Of a DNA stretch of 64,000 nucleotides, positions 8,467 through 17,364 are shown piece after piece (within the stretch, counting starts at the first letter, position 1; every line of letters begins with the position of its first letter). A program made the position numbers and the translations under genes. Below the pieces are notes generated by a model, which was not told the origin of the DNA, did no database searches, and was given only the letters and a program-made list of their open reading frames with translations. The DNA is from Enterocloster alcoholdehydrogenati (GTDB taxonomy: Bacteria; Bacillota; Clostridia; Lachnospirales; Lachnospiraceae): the NCBI RefSeq assembly GCF_013282095.1, contig NZ_BLTJ01000002.1:186001-250000 (forward strand). The letters run 5' to 3'.

Positions 8467-9258
8467 CTACCTCCTTAACGCCAGAAGCGCCACAGACGCG
8501 CTAAGACAGACCAGCTCTCCTGCCTGAAGATAAAAACCGGCCAGATCTCCGGTAATTCCTCCGAAATGCTTCAGGCTCCACCGGTAAAACCAGCCAAAGA
8601 GCGCCGCAAGCAGGATCAAAAAGACCAGTGCTGCCTTAAGCCACCAGCTGCCGCCCAAAAGCCCGGCCGCCGCAGGAACTGCCAGCAGCCAGGCGGTCAT
8701 TCCCAGCCGATCGGTCCGTTTTTCTGCTGCCTCTGCAAAGGCAGCCGCCAAGCCATCCTTTTTCGCAGAAGGAAAGAGCAGCACCGACAGGCCGCTGAGT
8801 CCCCGCTCCATAGTCATAAACAGGACAGGCAGCAGATCGTATTTTCCTGCCGTCCGTACCGTAAATTCGTAAAAGACGCCTGCATACAGGAGGATATATA
8901 CCATCCCATAAATCACCGCAAAAGCTCCCAGATGAGGATCTTTTAAGATTGCCAGTTTCTTTTCCCTGTCTCCAAAGGAGCAGATCCCGTCCATGGTATC
9001 AAGAAAGCCGTCCAGATGGATCCCTCCGGTCACAAGCACCGGAAGAGCAGTCCCCCACAGAGCGGTCATTGCCGCAGAAAGCCCCAGCACCTCCCTTGCA
9101 AGCCACAGCCACAGGGCCAGAAGCAGTCCCTGGATCAGGCCCACCAGGGGAAAAAAGCACATGGAATGTTTCATCCGTTCCCTGCTCCACTGGATCTGAG
9201 GCATGGGAAGCCTGGAATACATGGAAATTGCTATAATACAGGAACTAAGCAGTTTCAT
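8467..9258 (-). CDS. cobS: Adenosylcobinamide-GDP ribazoletransferase (cobalamin synthase) CobS
   Basis: This 263-residue polytopic membrane enzyme joins AdoCbi-GDP with alpha-ribazole (phosphate) to complete the nucleotide loop. The acidic signature TGGIHLDGFLDTMDG (about residues 77-91) binds magnesium and is diagnostic. FYRWSLKHFGGITGDLAGF (about residues 222-240) is the second conserved block. Hydrophobic segments cover most of the remainder. The start codon overlaps the stop of cobU by four bases (ATGA at 9255-9258), a typical coupling within this operon. Substrates come from neighbours: AdoCbi-GDP from CobU, and the ribazole precursor from CobT. Confidence 0.95.
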   Translation of the reverse strand: MKLLSSCIIAISMYSRLPMPQIQWSRERMKHSMCFFPLVGLIQGLLLALWLWLAREVLGLSAAMTALWGTALPVLVTGGIHLDGFLDTMDGICSFGDREKKLAILKDPHLGAFAVIYGMVYILLYAGVFYEFTVRTAGKYDLLPVLFMTMERGLSGLSVLLFPSAKKDGLAAAFAEAAEKRTDRLGMTAWLLAVPAAAGLLGGSWWLKAALVFLILLAALFGWFYRWSLKHFGGITGDLAGFYLQAGELVCLSASVALLALRR

Positions 9259-9794
9259 CCCTCTGTTTCTCCTTTCAGCACCACCGGGATCCCATAAACC
9301 ACTTCCACTACCTGGGAGGCTTTCTCAGCCAGAAGGCTATTCAGCCGTCCCATAAGCCGAATATACTCCATGGTTTCCCAAGCGTAAACCTCTCCGTCTG
9401 CCCCCACTTCATTGGTAATCACTGCCAGAAAATCCGCCTGACGATCCAGAGAGAGGATGTCCTCAAACAGCATTCCGGCCAGTTTCCCGCTATCTTTCAT
9501 CATGTTTTTCCCAGAAAACATGGCATTGGCGGCGAGATTGGAAACGCACTCCAGGAGAACGGCATTTTTCCCGTGTTCAGGAATACGCAGCCCTCCCAGT
9601 TCCCTTGAACGCTCTATGGTCACAAATCCCTTTCCGGCCCGCATTTTTCTGTGACGCTCCACTTTGCGCCGTCCCTCTTCTCCGTAAACTTCCATGGTTG
9701 CCACGTAAAATTTCTGTTCTGTTTTCTCAGCCATGAGCCGGCTTTCCCCGTATGCCGACTTGCCGCTTCCGCTGCCCCCTGTGATCAGGATCAT
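9255..9794 (-). CDS. cobU: Adenosylcobinamide kinase / guanylyltransferase CobU
   Basis: This 179-residue P-loop enzyme phosphorylates adenosylcobinamide and then transfers GMP to it. MILITGGSGSGKSAYGE is an intact Walker A motif with the serine missing from the CobU-like neighbour. RHRKMRAGKGFVTIE (about residues 48-62) corresponds to the segment with the guanylylated histidine. VITNEVGADGEVY (about residues 127-139) matches the NEvG block, although the usual GIVP residues that follow are replaced. The gene is 28 bases downstream of cobT and overlaps cobS by four bases. Each of the two CobU homologues here lacks something the other keeps. Confidence 0.9.
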   Translation of the reverse strand: MILITGGSGSGKSAYGESRLMAEKTEQKFYVATMEVYGEEGRRKVERHRKMRAGKGFVTIERSRELGGLRIPEHGKNAVLLECVSNLAANAMFSGKNMMKDSGKLAGMLFEDILSLDRQADFLAVITNEVGADGEVYAWETMEYIRLMGRLNSLLAEKASQVVEVVYGIPVVLKGETEG

Positions 9795-9822
9795 ATATCT
9801 GCTCCCTCCTGCGGCCTCTGTT

Positions 9823-10905
9823 TTATGTAAAATGCTGATACTGCTCTACATGAATCTCCTGAAAGGAATCCATATTCCAGTATACAGCGGCTGCCATATC
9901 AAGAAGCGGAAAAAGGGCCGCCGCTCCCGTTCCTTCCCCCAGGCACATCCCTGCCTGGATGGCAGCCTTTAGTCCAAGGGCCTCAAGGGCCATGATTCCT
10001 GCCGGTTCCGCAGATACGTGGGAGGCCAGCAGATAGCCGGATACTGCCGGACAGATCCGCACTGCCGCCAAAGCCGCTGCTGCTGTGATCAGCCCGTCTA
10101 ATACCACCGGAATCCGATACAGGGCACAGCCGATATAAAAGCCTGCCAGCGCCGCCAGATCAAAGCCTCCCACCTTGGAAAGAACATCCAGGCCGTCTGC
10201 CGGATCCGGGCGGTGAAATGCAATCCCATCCTTTATGACACGGATTTTGCAGGCTAAAGCCGCATCAGAAAGCCCGGCTCCCCGTCCGGTAACAGCCTCC
10301 GGCTCAGCCTGCAAAAGCACGGAGAGAACAGCGCTGGAGGTGGTGGTATTTCCAATGCCCATCTCTCCGCAGCCAGCCAGGCGGCAGCCCTTTTTTCGCA
10401 AAATACCTGCAGTTTCAATCCCCGTCTCCATGGCCTGTTTTGTTTCCCTTAGGGTCATGGCCCGGTCTTTTAAGAAATTTTTTGTGCCGTATGAAATCTT
10501 CCGTTCCAGTACCCCTGTACCGGTCATATCCGAAGCGATTCCCACATCCACCGGAAGAACACCCGCTCCCGTCCTTGCCGCCATCAGGCAGACACAGGAG
10601 ATCCCCTTTGCCATATTTTTTGCCACAATGGACGTTACCTCCTGGCCTGTCTGTGTGACGCCTTCCTCTACGATCCCGTTGTCGCCGCACATCACAGCAA
10701 TCCATTTATGATCCAGAGAAAATGAGGATGTTCCCTGAGCGGCCGCGATCCGCACCAGATCCTCTTCCAAAACCCCAAGACTGTTTAATGGTTTTGCCAC
10801 CTGATCCCAGCGCCTCTTTGCCTCCCTGGCTGCTTCACAGCTGACAGGGAGGATTTTCTCTATGGCGCGCTCCAGGGTGACCTTTCTTTCTGTATTCTGT
10901 ATCAT
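9823..10905 (-). CDS. cobT: Nicotinate-nucleotide:dimethylbenzimidazole phosphoribosyltransferase CobT
   Basis: This 360-residue enzyme makes alpha-ribazole phosphate, the lower ligand precursor, from nicotinate mononucleotide and a benzimidazole or related base. The signature GCGEMGIGNTTTSSA (about residues 173-187) and GRGAGLSD are present. The catalytic glutamate region lies in LGEGTGAAALFPLLDMA near the C-terminus (about residues 325-341). Length is standard. The start overlaps the stop of cbiA by four bases (10902-10905). Which lower-ligand base is used cannot be read here; no bza or bluB gene is present in the window. Confidence 0.96.
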   Translation of the reverse strand: MIQNTERKVTLERAIEKILPVSCEAAREAKRRWDQVAKPLNSLGVLEEDLVRIAAAQGTSSFSLDHKWIAVMCGDNGIVEEGVTQTGQEVTSIVAKNMAKGISCVCLMAARTGAGVLPVDVGIASDMTGTGVLERKISYGTKNFLKDRAMTLRETKQAMETGIETAGILRKKGCRLAGCGEMGIGNTTTSSAVLSVLLQAEPEAVTGRGAGLSDAALACKIRVIKDGIAFHRPDPADGLDVLSKVGGFDLAALAGFYIGCALYRIPVVLDGLITAAAALAAVRICPAVSGYLLASHVSAEPAGIMALEALGLKAAIQAGMCLGEGTGAAALFPLLDMAAAVYWNMDSFQEIHVEQYQHFT

Positions 10906-12308
10906 GATTCTGCCTCGTTTCTTTTCTGTCTGTAGGATATGCAGGTTTGTGCAAACCGGGCTGCAAAAGAGGGACAGGAAGGATAATACAGATGAGGAAA
11001 ACCAGCCAGCGTATTTTTCTCTGTCCGAATACAGGGCCAGCTCCGGTTTCCTGCAGGTTTTTGAGCCATCATTACCAGTTCATCTTCGGGAACCGCGCAG
11101 TCCCAGTAGTGAAATTCATGCCCTCGGATTGCCTCTTCAGGCCTTAAATAAAGCCCCTCTTTCTCCGTGTGGATCTGAATATAGCCAAAACGGCCGTTTT
11201 TCCCTCTCCTGTAGCCCTTTCCCCTGAAAATGCCTGCCATGGGCCAGAAGTGCCCTTCAGGATCCTCCAGCTCATCTAAAAGATAGAGATATCCGCCGCA
11301 TTCTCCCAGAATGGGAAGCCCTTTTTTTGCAGCTTCTCTGACCGCTGTTCCCATGGCTTTGTTTGCGGAAAGTTCTTTTGCATAGAGCTCTGGGTAACCG
11401 CCTCCAAACAAAATACCGTCTGTTTCTTCCGGAAGGTTTCTGTCCCTGATCGGACTAAAGGGCACCAGTTCTGCTCCCAGAGTCTCCAGCAGTTTCAGAT
11501 TATCCTGATAATAAAAGCAAAATGCCTCATCCATGGCGATGCTAAGACGAAAGGACGGGACCAGGCCATCCTTTTCCTTCATCCCAATCGCACCGTTTCC
11601 GGCTGTTTTTTCACACGGGCGTCCTTCCTGCCTCCCCAGTTCTACCAGAAATTTCCAGTCAACCGTCTTTTCCAGACACTCGCCCAGACGTCTCATCTGA
11701 TCCTTAAGGCCCGGTACCTCCTCTGGAAGAACCAGCCCCAGATGACGGCTCCCCACCTTCAGAAAATCCAGCTCCGGCACAAATCCGGCGGCCTGGATCC
11801 CGGTCTCACACTCCACAGCCTCACGGATCCTTGGATAGAGCATGGGGGACATCCGGTTAAAGATCACCGCCCGGATCTGACGTCCCCTGCATTGTTCAAA
11901 TTCTATGAATCCCTTCACCACAGCAGCCAGGGACAAACTGGCTCCTCTGGCATCCACCGCTAAAACCACCGGAATATCCAAGATATGGGCAATCTCCCAG
12001 GAGCTGGCCTTTAAGGTATCTCCCCCAAGACCGTCAAAGTACCCCATCACTCCCTCTACCACCGGAAGGTGCTTTTCAGCGCAGCGTCTGTATTTTTCCC
12101 GAAGGTGATCCGGTTCCTCAAAATAGCTGTCCAGATTGGAGCCTTCTACTTCCAGGATCCGGCGGTGAAACAGGCCGTCAATGTAATCCGGCCCGCATTT
12201 ATAGGCAAAGGGGTTATAGCCCTTTCCCTTTAACAGTTCCAGCAGACCGCAGGTGATCATGGTCTTTCCGCTTCCGCTCCCCGGGGCAGCAATCATAAAT
12301 CCTGCCAT
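10902..12308 (-). CDS. cbiA: Cobyrinic acid a,c-diamide synthase CbiA
   Basis: This 468-residue ATP- and glutamine-dependent amidase converts cobyrinic acid to its a,c-diamide in the anaerobic corrin pathway. The N-terminal synthetase domain begins MAGFMIAAPGSGSGKT with a P-loop-like motif and then KCGPDYID. The C-terminal class I glutaminase domain shows the nucleophile cysteine in ILGECGGYLYLLDEL (about residues 322-336) and the histidine block RGHEFHYWD near the end. Spacing and size are those of CbiA rather than of CbiP or HgcA-associated relatives. It overlaps cbiE-cbiT upstream by 16 bases and cobT downstream by four. Confidence 0.95.
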   Translation of the reverse strand: MAGFMIAAPGSGSGKTMITCGLLELLKGKGYNPFAYKCGPDYIDGLFHRRILEVEGSNLDSYFEEPDHLREKYRRCAEKHLPVVEGVMGYFDGLGGDTLKASSWEIAHILDIPVVLAVDARGASLSLAAVVKGFIEFEQCRGRQIRAVIFNRMSPMLYPRIREAVECETGIQAAGFVPELDFLKVGSRHLGLVLPEEVPGLKDQMRRLGECLEKTVDWKFLVELGRQEGRPCEKTAGNGAIGMKEKDGLVPSFRLSIAMDEAFCFYYQDNLKLLETLGAELVPFSPIRDRNLPEETDGILFGGGYPELYAKELSANKAMGTAVREAAKKGLPILGECGGYLYLLDELEDPEGHFWPMAGIFRGKGYRRGKNGRFGYIQIHTEKEGLYLRPEEAIRGHEFHYWDCAVPEDELVMMAQKPAGNRSWPCIRTEKNTLAGFPHLYYPSCPSFAARFAQTCISYRQKRNEAES

Positions 12309-13621
12309 TCCAGTTCCTCCACATCTTCTCCCGGATGCTGCATCACCGCAATATACACCGGATTCTGCGCCTTTGGCATATGGTAGCTGCCGACCTGCTC
12401 CACCGGCGATGCCTGGATCTGAAGAAGTTCTCCCTCCTCAAAGCCGTACATTCTCATACATTCCAGAATTTCCGCCACCGTTTCCAGTGTAATGGCATTT
12501 GCCACGATCCGCACACGTGGATTGGCTTTTAAAAGCCAGCCCACGATTTCCTTCATCCGTCCGCCGCTGCCGCCGATAAAGGCATGGGTAGGCATCTCAA
12601 GTCCTTCCAGAGCCTCCGGCGCTTCCCCTGCTATTATGCAAAACCCCTGCCAGTCTCCGAAAAACTTCCTGAAATTGGCGTCAATTAACTCCAGGGCCGC
12701 CTCATCTCTTTCGATGGCGCAGACACGGCCGCCTCCGCACTGACGGCGGATGGCAAGTCCCATTTCCACTGCCAGCGAACCGGTGCCTGCGCCAATGTCA
12801 AAGCAGACTGCGTCTGCGCCGATGCGAAGCTTTTCCATGGACAGGCGGCGTACACTCTCCTTTGTCATGGGAACCTTTCCCCGAATAAAATCAGTATCTC
12901 TTGGATAAATGGCCGGATATATTTGAGATTTTTCCGCATGAGGATTTTCCACAATCGCACAGGCCAGATTTCCGAAGGGATGGGTCTCCTCCTCCATCAA
13001 AAGCTCTGCCGGTTTCATCTCACAAAGAATCCTCTCTTCTGCATATGAGAAATTTTCTCCAGCCCATACAGTCACGTATCCCAGGCCGCTGCTTACCAGG
13101 CGGCGGCAGAGTTCCGACATACTGCCCTCTTTCCCCAGAAGAATGAAACAGGCTTTATGGCTCCTTACCCAGGCTGCCACATCACAATCTCTTCCGTGAC
13201 TGCTGATGGGATATACGTCCTGCCAGCTGCGCCCGATTCTGGCACAGAAATAGGACAGGCTGGAAATTCCGGGAATATACTCTACTTCCCATCCCTCCCG
13301 GCTAAAGGCGCGGGAGGCCGTTTCTGCCCCGCTGTAAAATCCCGTATCTCCCGACAGAACCAGAGCCGCCTCCATCCATTCAAAGGAGCGCAGCCACTGG
13401 ATCATATCGCTGGGCTTATAGGCAGACAAAACAGGTTTTCCCTGAATATATGCCTCCACGCTGTCTAACATCCGGCCCGCTCCCATCACTGCCTCTGCTG
13501 CCTCCAGCCGGTCGATGGCCTGCCCTGTCAGCTGGTCCTCGCCGCCCATGCCAATGCCTATAAGATAAACAATGGGGTGTTTCTGTGCGTACTGCTGGTT
13601 GTCTGTCATTGCCTGTTCCAC
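12293..13621 (-). CDS. cbiET: Precorrin-6Y / cobalt-precorrin-7 methyltransferase-decarboxylase fusion (CbiE-CbiT)
   Basis: This 442-residue fusion corresponds to CobL. The N-terminal half is CbiE, a tetrapyrrole methylase with VYLIGIGMGGEDQLTGQA at its start (about residues 19-36) and LSGDTGFYSGA (about residues 89-99), which methylates C5. The C-terminal half is CbiT, a Rossmann-type methyltransferase with the SAM loop CFDIGAGTGSLAVEMG (about residues 265-280) and GGSGGRMKEIV, which methylates C15 and decarboxylates the acetate side chain. It starts with ATG and overlaps both neighbours by 16 bases (cbiJ upstream, cbiA downstream), consistent with a single coupled transcript. Confidence 0.95.
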   Translation of the reverse strand: MEQAMTDNQQYAQKHPIVYLIGIGMGGEDQLTGQAIDRLEAAEAVMGAGRMLDSVEAYIQGKPVLSAYKPSDMIQWLRSFEWMEAALVLSGDTGFYSGAETASRAFSREGWEVEYIPGISSLSYFCARIGRSWQDVYPISSHGRDCDVAAWVRSHKACFILLGKEGSMSELCRRLVSSGLGYVTVWAGENFSYAEERILCEMKPAELLMEEETHPFGNLACAIVENPHAEKSQIYPAIYPRDTDFIRGKVPMTKESVRRLSMEKLRIGADAVCFDIGAGTGSLAVEMGLAIRRQCGGGRVCAIERDEAALELIDANFRKFFGDWQGFCIIAGEAPEALEGLEMPTHAFIGGSGGRMKEIVGWLLKANPRVRIVANAITLETVAEILECMRMYGFEEGELLQIQASPVEQVGSYHMPKAQNPVYIAVMQHPGEDVEELEWQDL

Positions 13622-14445
13622 TCCTTTACTTCATTTTTCACCTGTTCCAGGCTCATTCCCTGGTCTGCGGGCCGCCGGATCACTACTGTCTGAGCGCCGG
13701 CCCTTCGGGCCGCCTCCAGTTTTTCTTCAAAGCCTCCCGCTCGTCCGCCGTCCTTTGTCACCAGAAACCGGCAGTTAAATTCTTTCAGCACTGCTTCATT
13801 CATTTCTGCTGAAAAAGGCCCCTGCATGGCGATAATGTGCCTCCCGCCATATCCCTGGTCTCTGCACAGCCGCACCGAGTCCTCTAACGGCAGCACCCGG
13901 ACATAGACCCGCTCTTTGTAATCCGGAATCTGCGAAAAAGGCGCTAATTCCTTGCTCCCTGTGGTCAGGAAAATATTTCCTTCCCGCTCTGCCAGCCAGA
14001 CGGCCGCCTCTGAAAGGGACGAAACGCAGTGTACGCCGTATTCTTGTTCCGGTCCGGCTGCCTTGGCCCAATGTCCCGTTTGTTCATAGGGCTCCCCTTC
14101 TTCCCTCAGGCACCGCAAAAGCCGAACGCCCCTGTTATCTCTACAGGCCTGACGGATATTGGCCGTTGCCTGATCTGCATAGGGATGGGTGGCGTCGATC
14201 ACCAGACCGACACCCTCTTCCCGGATCAAAGCCCCGATCCCCTCTGTATCCAGACGGCCGCTGCGGATCCTGATGCAGCTTTTAGCGCCGTTTTCTTCAT
14301 TTGACCTTTCCTCATCGATCAGCTCTGCCCCGTATTCCGTGGCTGTGCATATCACAACGGAAATTCCTTCCTGCTCCAGCCATCGGGCCAAAATCCTTCC
14401 TTCCGTAGTTCCTGCAAACAGAAGCAGACTCTTTTGCCGCCTCAT
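13606..14445 (-). CDS. cbiJ: Cobalt-precorrin-6A reductase CbiJ
   Basis: This 279-residue NADPH-dependent reductase acts on the corrin macrocycle. The N-terminal LLLFAGTTEGRILARWLEQEG nucleotide-binding stretch, the DATHPYADQATANI block (about residues 83-96) and FLTTGSKELAPFS (about residues 154-166) are diagnostic for the CbiJ/CobK family. The C-terminus ends with TKDGGRAGGFEEKLEAA and VVIRRP. Start and stop overlap neighbours (four bases with cbiF-cbiH, 16 bases with cbiE-cbiT). Its product is the substrate of the downstream CbiE-CbiT fusion, so gene order follows reaction order here. Confidence 0.95.
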   Translation of the reverse strand: MRRQKSLLLFAGTTEGRILARWLEQEGISVVICTATEYGAELIDEERSNEENGAKSCIRIRSGRLDTEGIGALIREEGVGLVIDATHPYADQATANIRQACRDNRGVRLLRCLREEGEPYEQTGHWAKAAGPEQEYGVHCVSSLSEAAVWLAEREGNIFLTTGSKELAPFSQIPDYKERVYVRVLPLEDSVRLCRDQGYGGRHIIAMQGPFSAEMNEAVLKEFNCRFLVTKDGGRAGGFEEKLEAARRAGAQTVVIRRPADQGMSLEQVKNEVKEWNRQ

Positions 14446-16025
14446 TCTGCTGCGGCTCCTTTTCGTTCCATTTTTTTCCGGTGATATCCTCTGGGCGTTA
14501 CCATACGCCCCCTAAGCTTTTTTGTATCGGAATTTCCAATATACACAGTGGTAAACATATCTGCCTCAGCCTCCATCAGTTCCCTCAGCGTCAGGACTTC
14601 CATCTCCTCCCCTGGCCTTCCGATCTGCTTTGCAAAGCCGCAGACTGTTTCCGGGCCGCGGTACTTCATAATCCTCTGGCAGGCCTGGCGCAGATAATCC
14701 GGCCGTCCCTTGCTGCGGGGATTATAGATACAGAGTACAAAATCAGCGGCGGCGGCTTTCTCTACCCGCTCCCAGATGGTTTCTATGGGCGTCAGACGGT
14801 CGCTTAAGCTGATCACGGCAAAGTCGTGCATCAGAGGGGCTCCCAGCACAGCAGCCCCGGAGCAGGCCGCCGTCACTCCCGGAATCACCCGTATTTCCAC
14901 CTGTGGGTATTCCTGCGCCAGTTCAAAAAGCAGCCCCGCCATTCCATATACGCCGCCATCTCCGCTGCAGATCATCGCTGTATCCTTTCCTCGGCCGCAA
15001 AGTTCAAGCGCCATACGGCAGCGTTCCTCCTCCCTTGTCATGGGAGTGGTGACATATTCCTTATCCGGAAATGCGCTCCGCACAAGATCCGCATATACGG
15101 TATAGCCGGCGATCACCTGGCACTGCTCTAAAACCCGTCTGGCCTCTATGGTCATTCCTTCCACTGAGCCGGGGCCGATTCCCACAACATAGAGACAGCC
15201 CGGTATGCCGCCCTTTTGCTCCGCAGTCCGGGGGGAAGAGAACGTGTCTGGCAGTCCTGCGTTTTCTTCCTTCTCTGCCCTCCGATACTCCGTCTCAAAG
15301 CCCGGATCATATAATTTAGAGCGCTCATATCCCTTCTGTCCTACTGCATCTCCTACTACAATCAGCGCCGTCTTGGTGATTTTCTCTCTGGCAGCCGCCT
15401 CCGCCAGGTCATTGATCTGACAGCGCACCACCTTTTCCTCCGGCCATGTCGCTTTATACACAATCGCCGCCGGTGTATCCGCGGGATATCCGCCTCTTAT
15501 AAGCTCCTCTGACAGCTCCTTGAGCATTCCTGCGCTTAAAAACACGGCCATGGAGGCTCTGTGCGCCGCAAAGGATGCGATGCTCTCCCGCTCCGGTACC
15601 GGCGTCCGGCCCGCCATCCGGGTGATCACCACGCTCTGGGAGATCCCCGGCAGCGTATATTCCATCTGAAGGGCTGCCGCAGCACCGCAGAAGGAGCTGA
15701 CTCCGGGACAGATCTCATAGGGTATTCCCTCATGATCCATGGCATCCATCTGCTCACGGATCGCCCCATAAACACAGGGATCCCCCGTATGAAGCCGCAG
15801 GATCTCCTTTCCTTCCTTCCAGCCCTTTTTTATTACCTCCATGACCTGCTCCAGGGTCATATATGCGCTGTCATAAATCTGCGCATCTTTCCTGGCCAGT
15901 TCCAGCAATTCCCTGTTTACAAGAGAACCTGCGTAAATGATCACATCCGCCTCCTTTAAAAGTCTGGCTCCTCTCACTGTAATCAGATCTGCGGCCCCCG
16001 GGCCTGCTCCAACGATATGTACCAT
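14442..16025 (-). CDS. cbiF-cbiH: Cobalt-precorrin-4 C11- and cobalt-precorrin-3 C17-methyltransferase fusion (CbiF-CbiH)
   Basis: This fusion carries two tetrapyrrole SAM methylases. The first, about residues 1-250, begins MVHIVGAGPGAADLITVRG and contains LHTGDPCVYGA, features of CbiF/CobM (C11). The second, from about residue 280, begins LYVVGIGPGSVEGMT and contains ICSGDGGVYGMAGL and YNPRSKGRPDYL, features of CbiH/CobJ (C17 methylation with ring contraction). An upstream ATG at 16052 adds nine residues. The ATG at 16025 is preferred because AAAGGA lies six bases before it and because the family starts MVH. A polar linker with no motif joins the halves. The two reactions are consecutive but run in the order CbiH then CbiF, the reverse of the domain order. 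Confidence 0.93.
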   Translation of the reverse strand: MVHIVGAGPGAADLITVRGARLLKEADVIIYAGSLVNRELLELARKDAQIYDSAYMTLEQVMEVIKKGWKEGKEILRLHTGDPCVYGAIREQMDAMDHEGIPYEICPGVSSFCGAAAALQMEYTLPGISQSVVITRMAGRTPVPERESIASFAAHRASMAVFLSAGMLKELSEELIRGGYPADTPAAIVYKATWPEEKVVRCQINDLAEAAAREKITKTALIVVGDAVGQKGYERSKLYDPGFETEYRRAEKEENAGLPDTFSSPRTAEQKGGIPGCLYVVGIGPGSVEGMTIEARRVLEQCQVIAGYTVYADLVRSAFPDKEYVTTPMTREEERCRMALELCGRGKDTAMICSGDGGVYGMAGLLFELAQEYPQVEIRVIPGVTAACSGAAVLGAPLMHDFAVISLSDRLTPIETIWERVEKAAAADFVLCIYNPRSKGRPDYLRQACQRIMKYRGPETVCGFAKQIGRPGEEMEVLTLRELMEAEADMFTTVYIGNSDTKKLRGRMVTPRGYHRKKMERKGAAAE

Positions 16026-16058
16026 ACTGTATCCTTTCTTTCTGTCTGCCATCCTGCC

Positions 16059-17258
16059 TCATCTGTTTTCTGCGCTGTTTTGAAATCGTTCCAGACACGC
16101 GCGCGCGCCCGGTGTCTCTCCAAGAATCCCCCGTTCATTGGTAAACATAATACATTCTATCTTTAATTTCTCCCCCGCCCGTTTCTTCAAATGCTCCCAG
16201 GCGCGTTTCATCACCTGCTCCATAACAGCCTCCCGAAGGCCTGTCTGCTGTTCCAATATCAGCAGTCCCTGATCCACCGTCACAGCCTCCAGGATCTTTA
16301 TGACCTGCTCCCTGGACGCTCCCAGGGCAGCCCCCCAGGCAGCCAGCACCTCCATGCGTCCGTCCGCAGCTGAGGAATGTGTATTCATCACTCCCGCAGC
16401 CAGCTTTACCAGTTTTCCGCCATGGCCCACCAAAAGGAGCTCTTTCATTCCCTCCTGTGCCGCCATATCCAGCGTATCTCCGATAAAGTTGCTGCATTTT
16501 ACCGCCTGTTCCAGATCTATATTCAGCTGGCTGCGCAAAAACGCCTCTCCGTAGTTTCCCGGTGTCAAAATCAGACGCCGGTTCCCTGCCAGATGCTTTT
16601 GATGCATCTCCAGCCGTATGGTTTCCAAAAGAGCTTTTTCGCTCATCGGCTCCACCATTCCGCTGGTTCCCAGAATGGAGATACCGCCCAGGATCCCCAT
16701 TCTGGGATTAAACGTCTGTTTTGCCGTCTCTTTCCCCTGGGGGACGGATATGCAAATCCCAAGAGTTCCATGAAAACCATATTTTTGGCAGGCTTTCTCC
16801 ACCTCTCCAAAAATCATGGAACGGGGAACGGGATTGATGGCCGGTTTCCCTGCCGGGCAGCTTAACCCCGGTTTCGTCACCATTCCCACGCCGTCTGCAG
16901 CAGTCAGTTTCAGATACAGACCATCTCCTTCATATGCATAGCCACATTCAGGCTCCATCCGTTCCTTCTCCATCTTCGCGTATCCCACAGTGGAATATAC
17001 CAAAAGTCCGTGGGTCGCGTCAGGATCATCCCCCCCATCCTTGCGCACAGCGCAGGAAACCCAGCCGTTTCCTGCCTGGATATCCTCGATTTCCAGTTCC
17101 AGTTCAATCCCCTTAGGTACGGTAAGCCTTACCTGTACGATTCTTTTTTTTCCCAGCAGCATGAGAGCAGCGGCCAGAGAAGCCGCTGCCGCACAGGTGC
17201 CTGTGGTATAGCCCCACCTTAATTTCTTCTGGTTTTTATATGCAAACATCTCTTTCAT
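16059..17258 (-). CDS. cbiD: Cobalt-precorrin-5B C1-methyltransferase CbiD
   Basis: This enzyme methylates C1 of the corrin ring in the anaerobic route. LRWGYTTGTCAAAASLAA near the N-terminus is the family signature, followed by AVRKDGGDDPDATHG and the SAM-region motif GNYGEAFL. The frame is open up to 17312, but a promoter lies within that stretch (17298-17326) with its predicted start near 17291. The ATG at 17258, preceded by AGGTG, is therefore chosen and gives 399 residues, which fits the family. CbiD and CbiG are specific to the anaerobic, early-cobalt pathway. Confidence 0.93.
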   Translation of the reverse strand: MKEMFAYKNQKKLRWGYTTGTCAAAASLAAALMLLGKKRIVQVRLTVPKGIELELEIEDIQAGNGWVSCAVRKDGGDDPDATHGLLVYSTVGYAKMEKERMEPECGYAYEGDGLYLKLTAADGVGMVTKPGLSCPAGKPAINPVPRSMIFGEVEKACQKYGFHGTLGICISVPQGKETAKQTFNPRMGILGGISILGTSGMVEPMSEKALLETIRLEMHQKHLAGNRRLILTPGNYGEAFLRSQLNIDLEQAVKCSNFIGDTLDMAAQEGMKELLLVGHGGKLVKLAAGVMNTHSSAADGRMEVLAAWGAALGASREQVIKILEAVTVDQGLLILEQQTGLREAVMEQVMKRAWEHLKKRAGEKLKIECIMFTNERGILGETPGARACLERFQNSAENR

Positions 17259-17297
17259 GGAAACACCTGATATTCCTCTGTTCATTACTCGAAAAAA

Positions 17298-17326
17298 AGT
17301 ATACCATATCACATTTTAATGCACAA
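17298..17326 (-). promoter_or_regulatory. Internal promoter ahead of cbiD
   Basis: On the minus strand TTGTGC (17321-17326) and TATACT (17298-17303) have a 17-base spacer. The site lies in the 106-base gap between cbiG and cbiD, giving the downstream cobalamin genes their own start besides read-through from cbiG. Confidence 0.6.
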
Positions 17327-17364
17327 CGGAAAAATCCTGATCCCTGTTGCCTCCGCGGGTTCTC

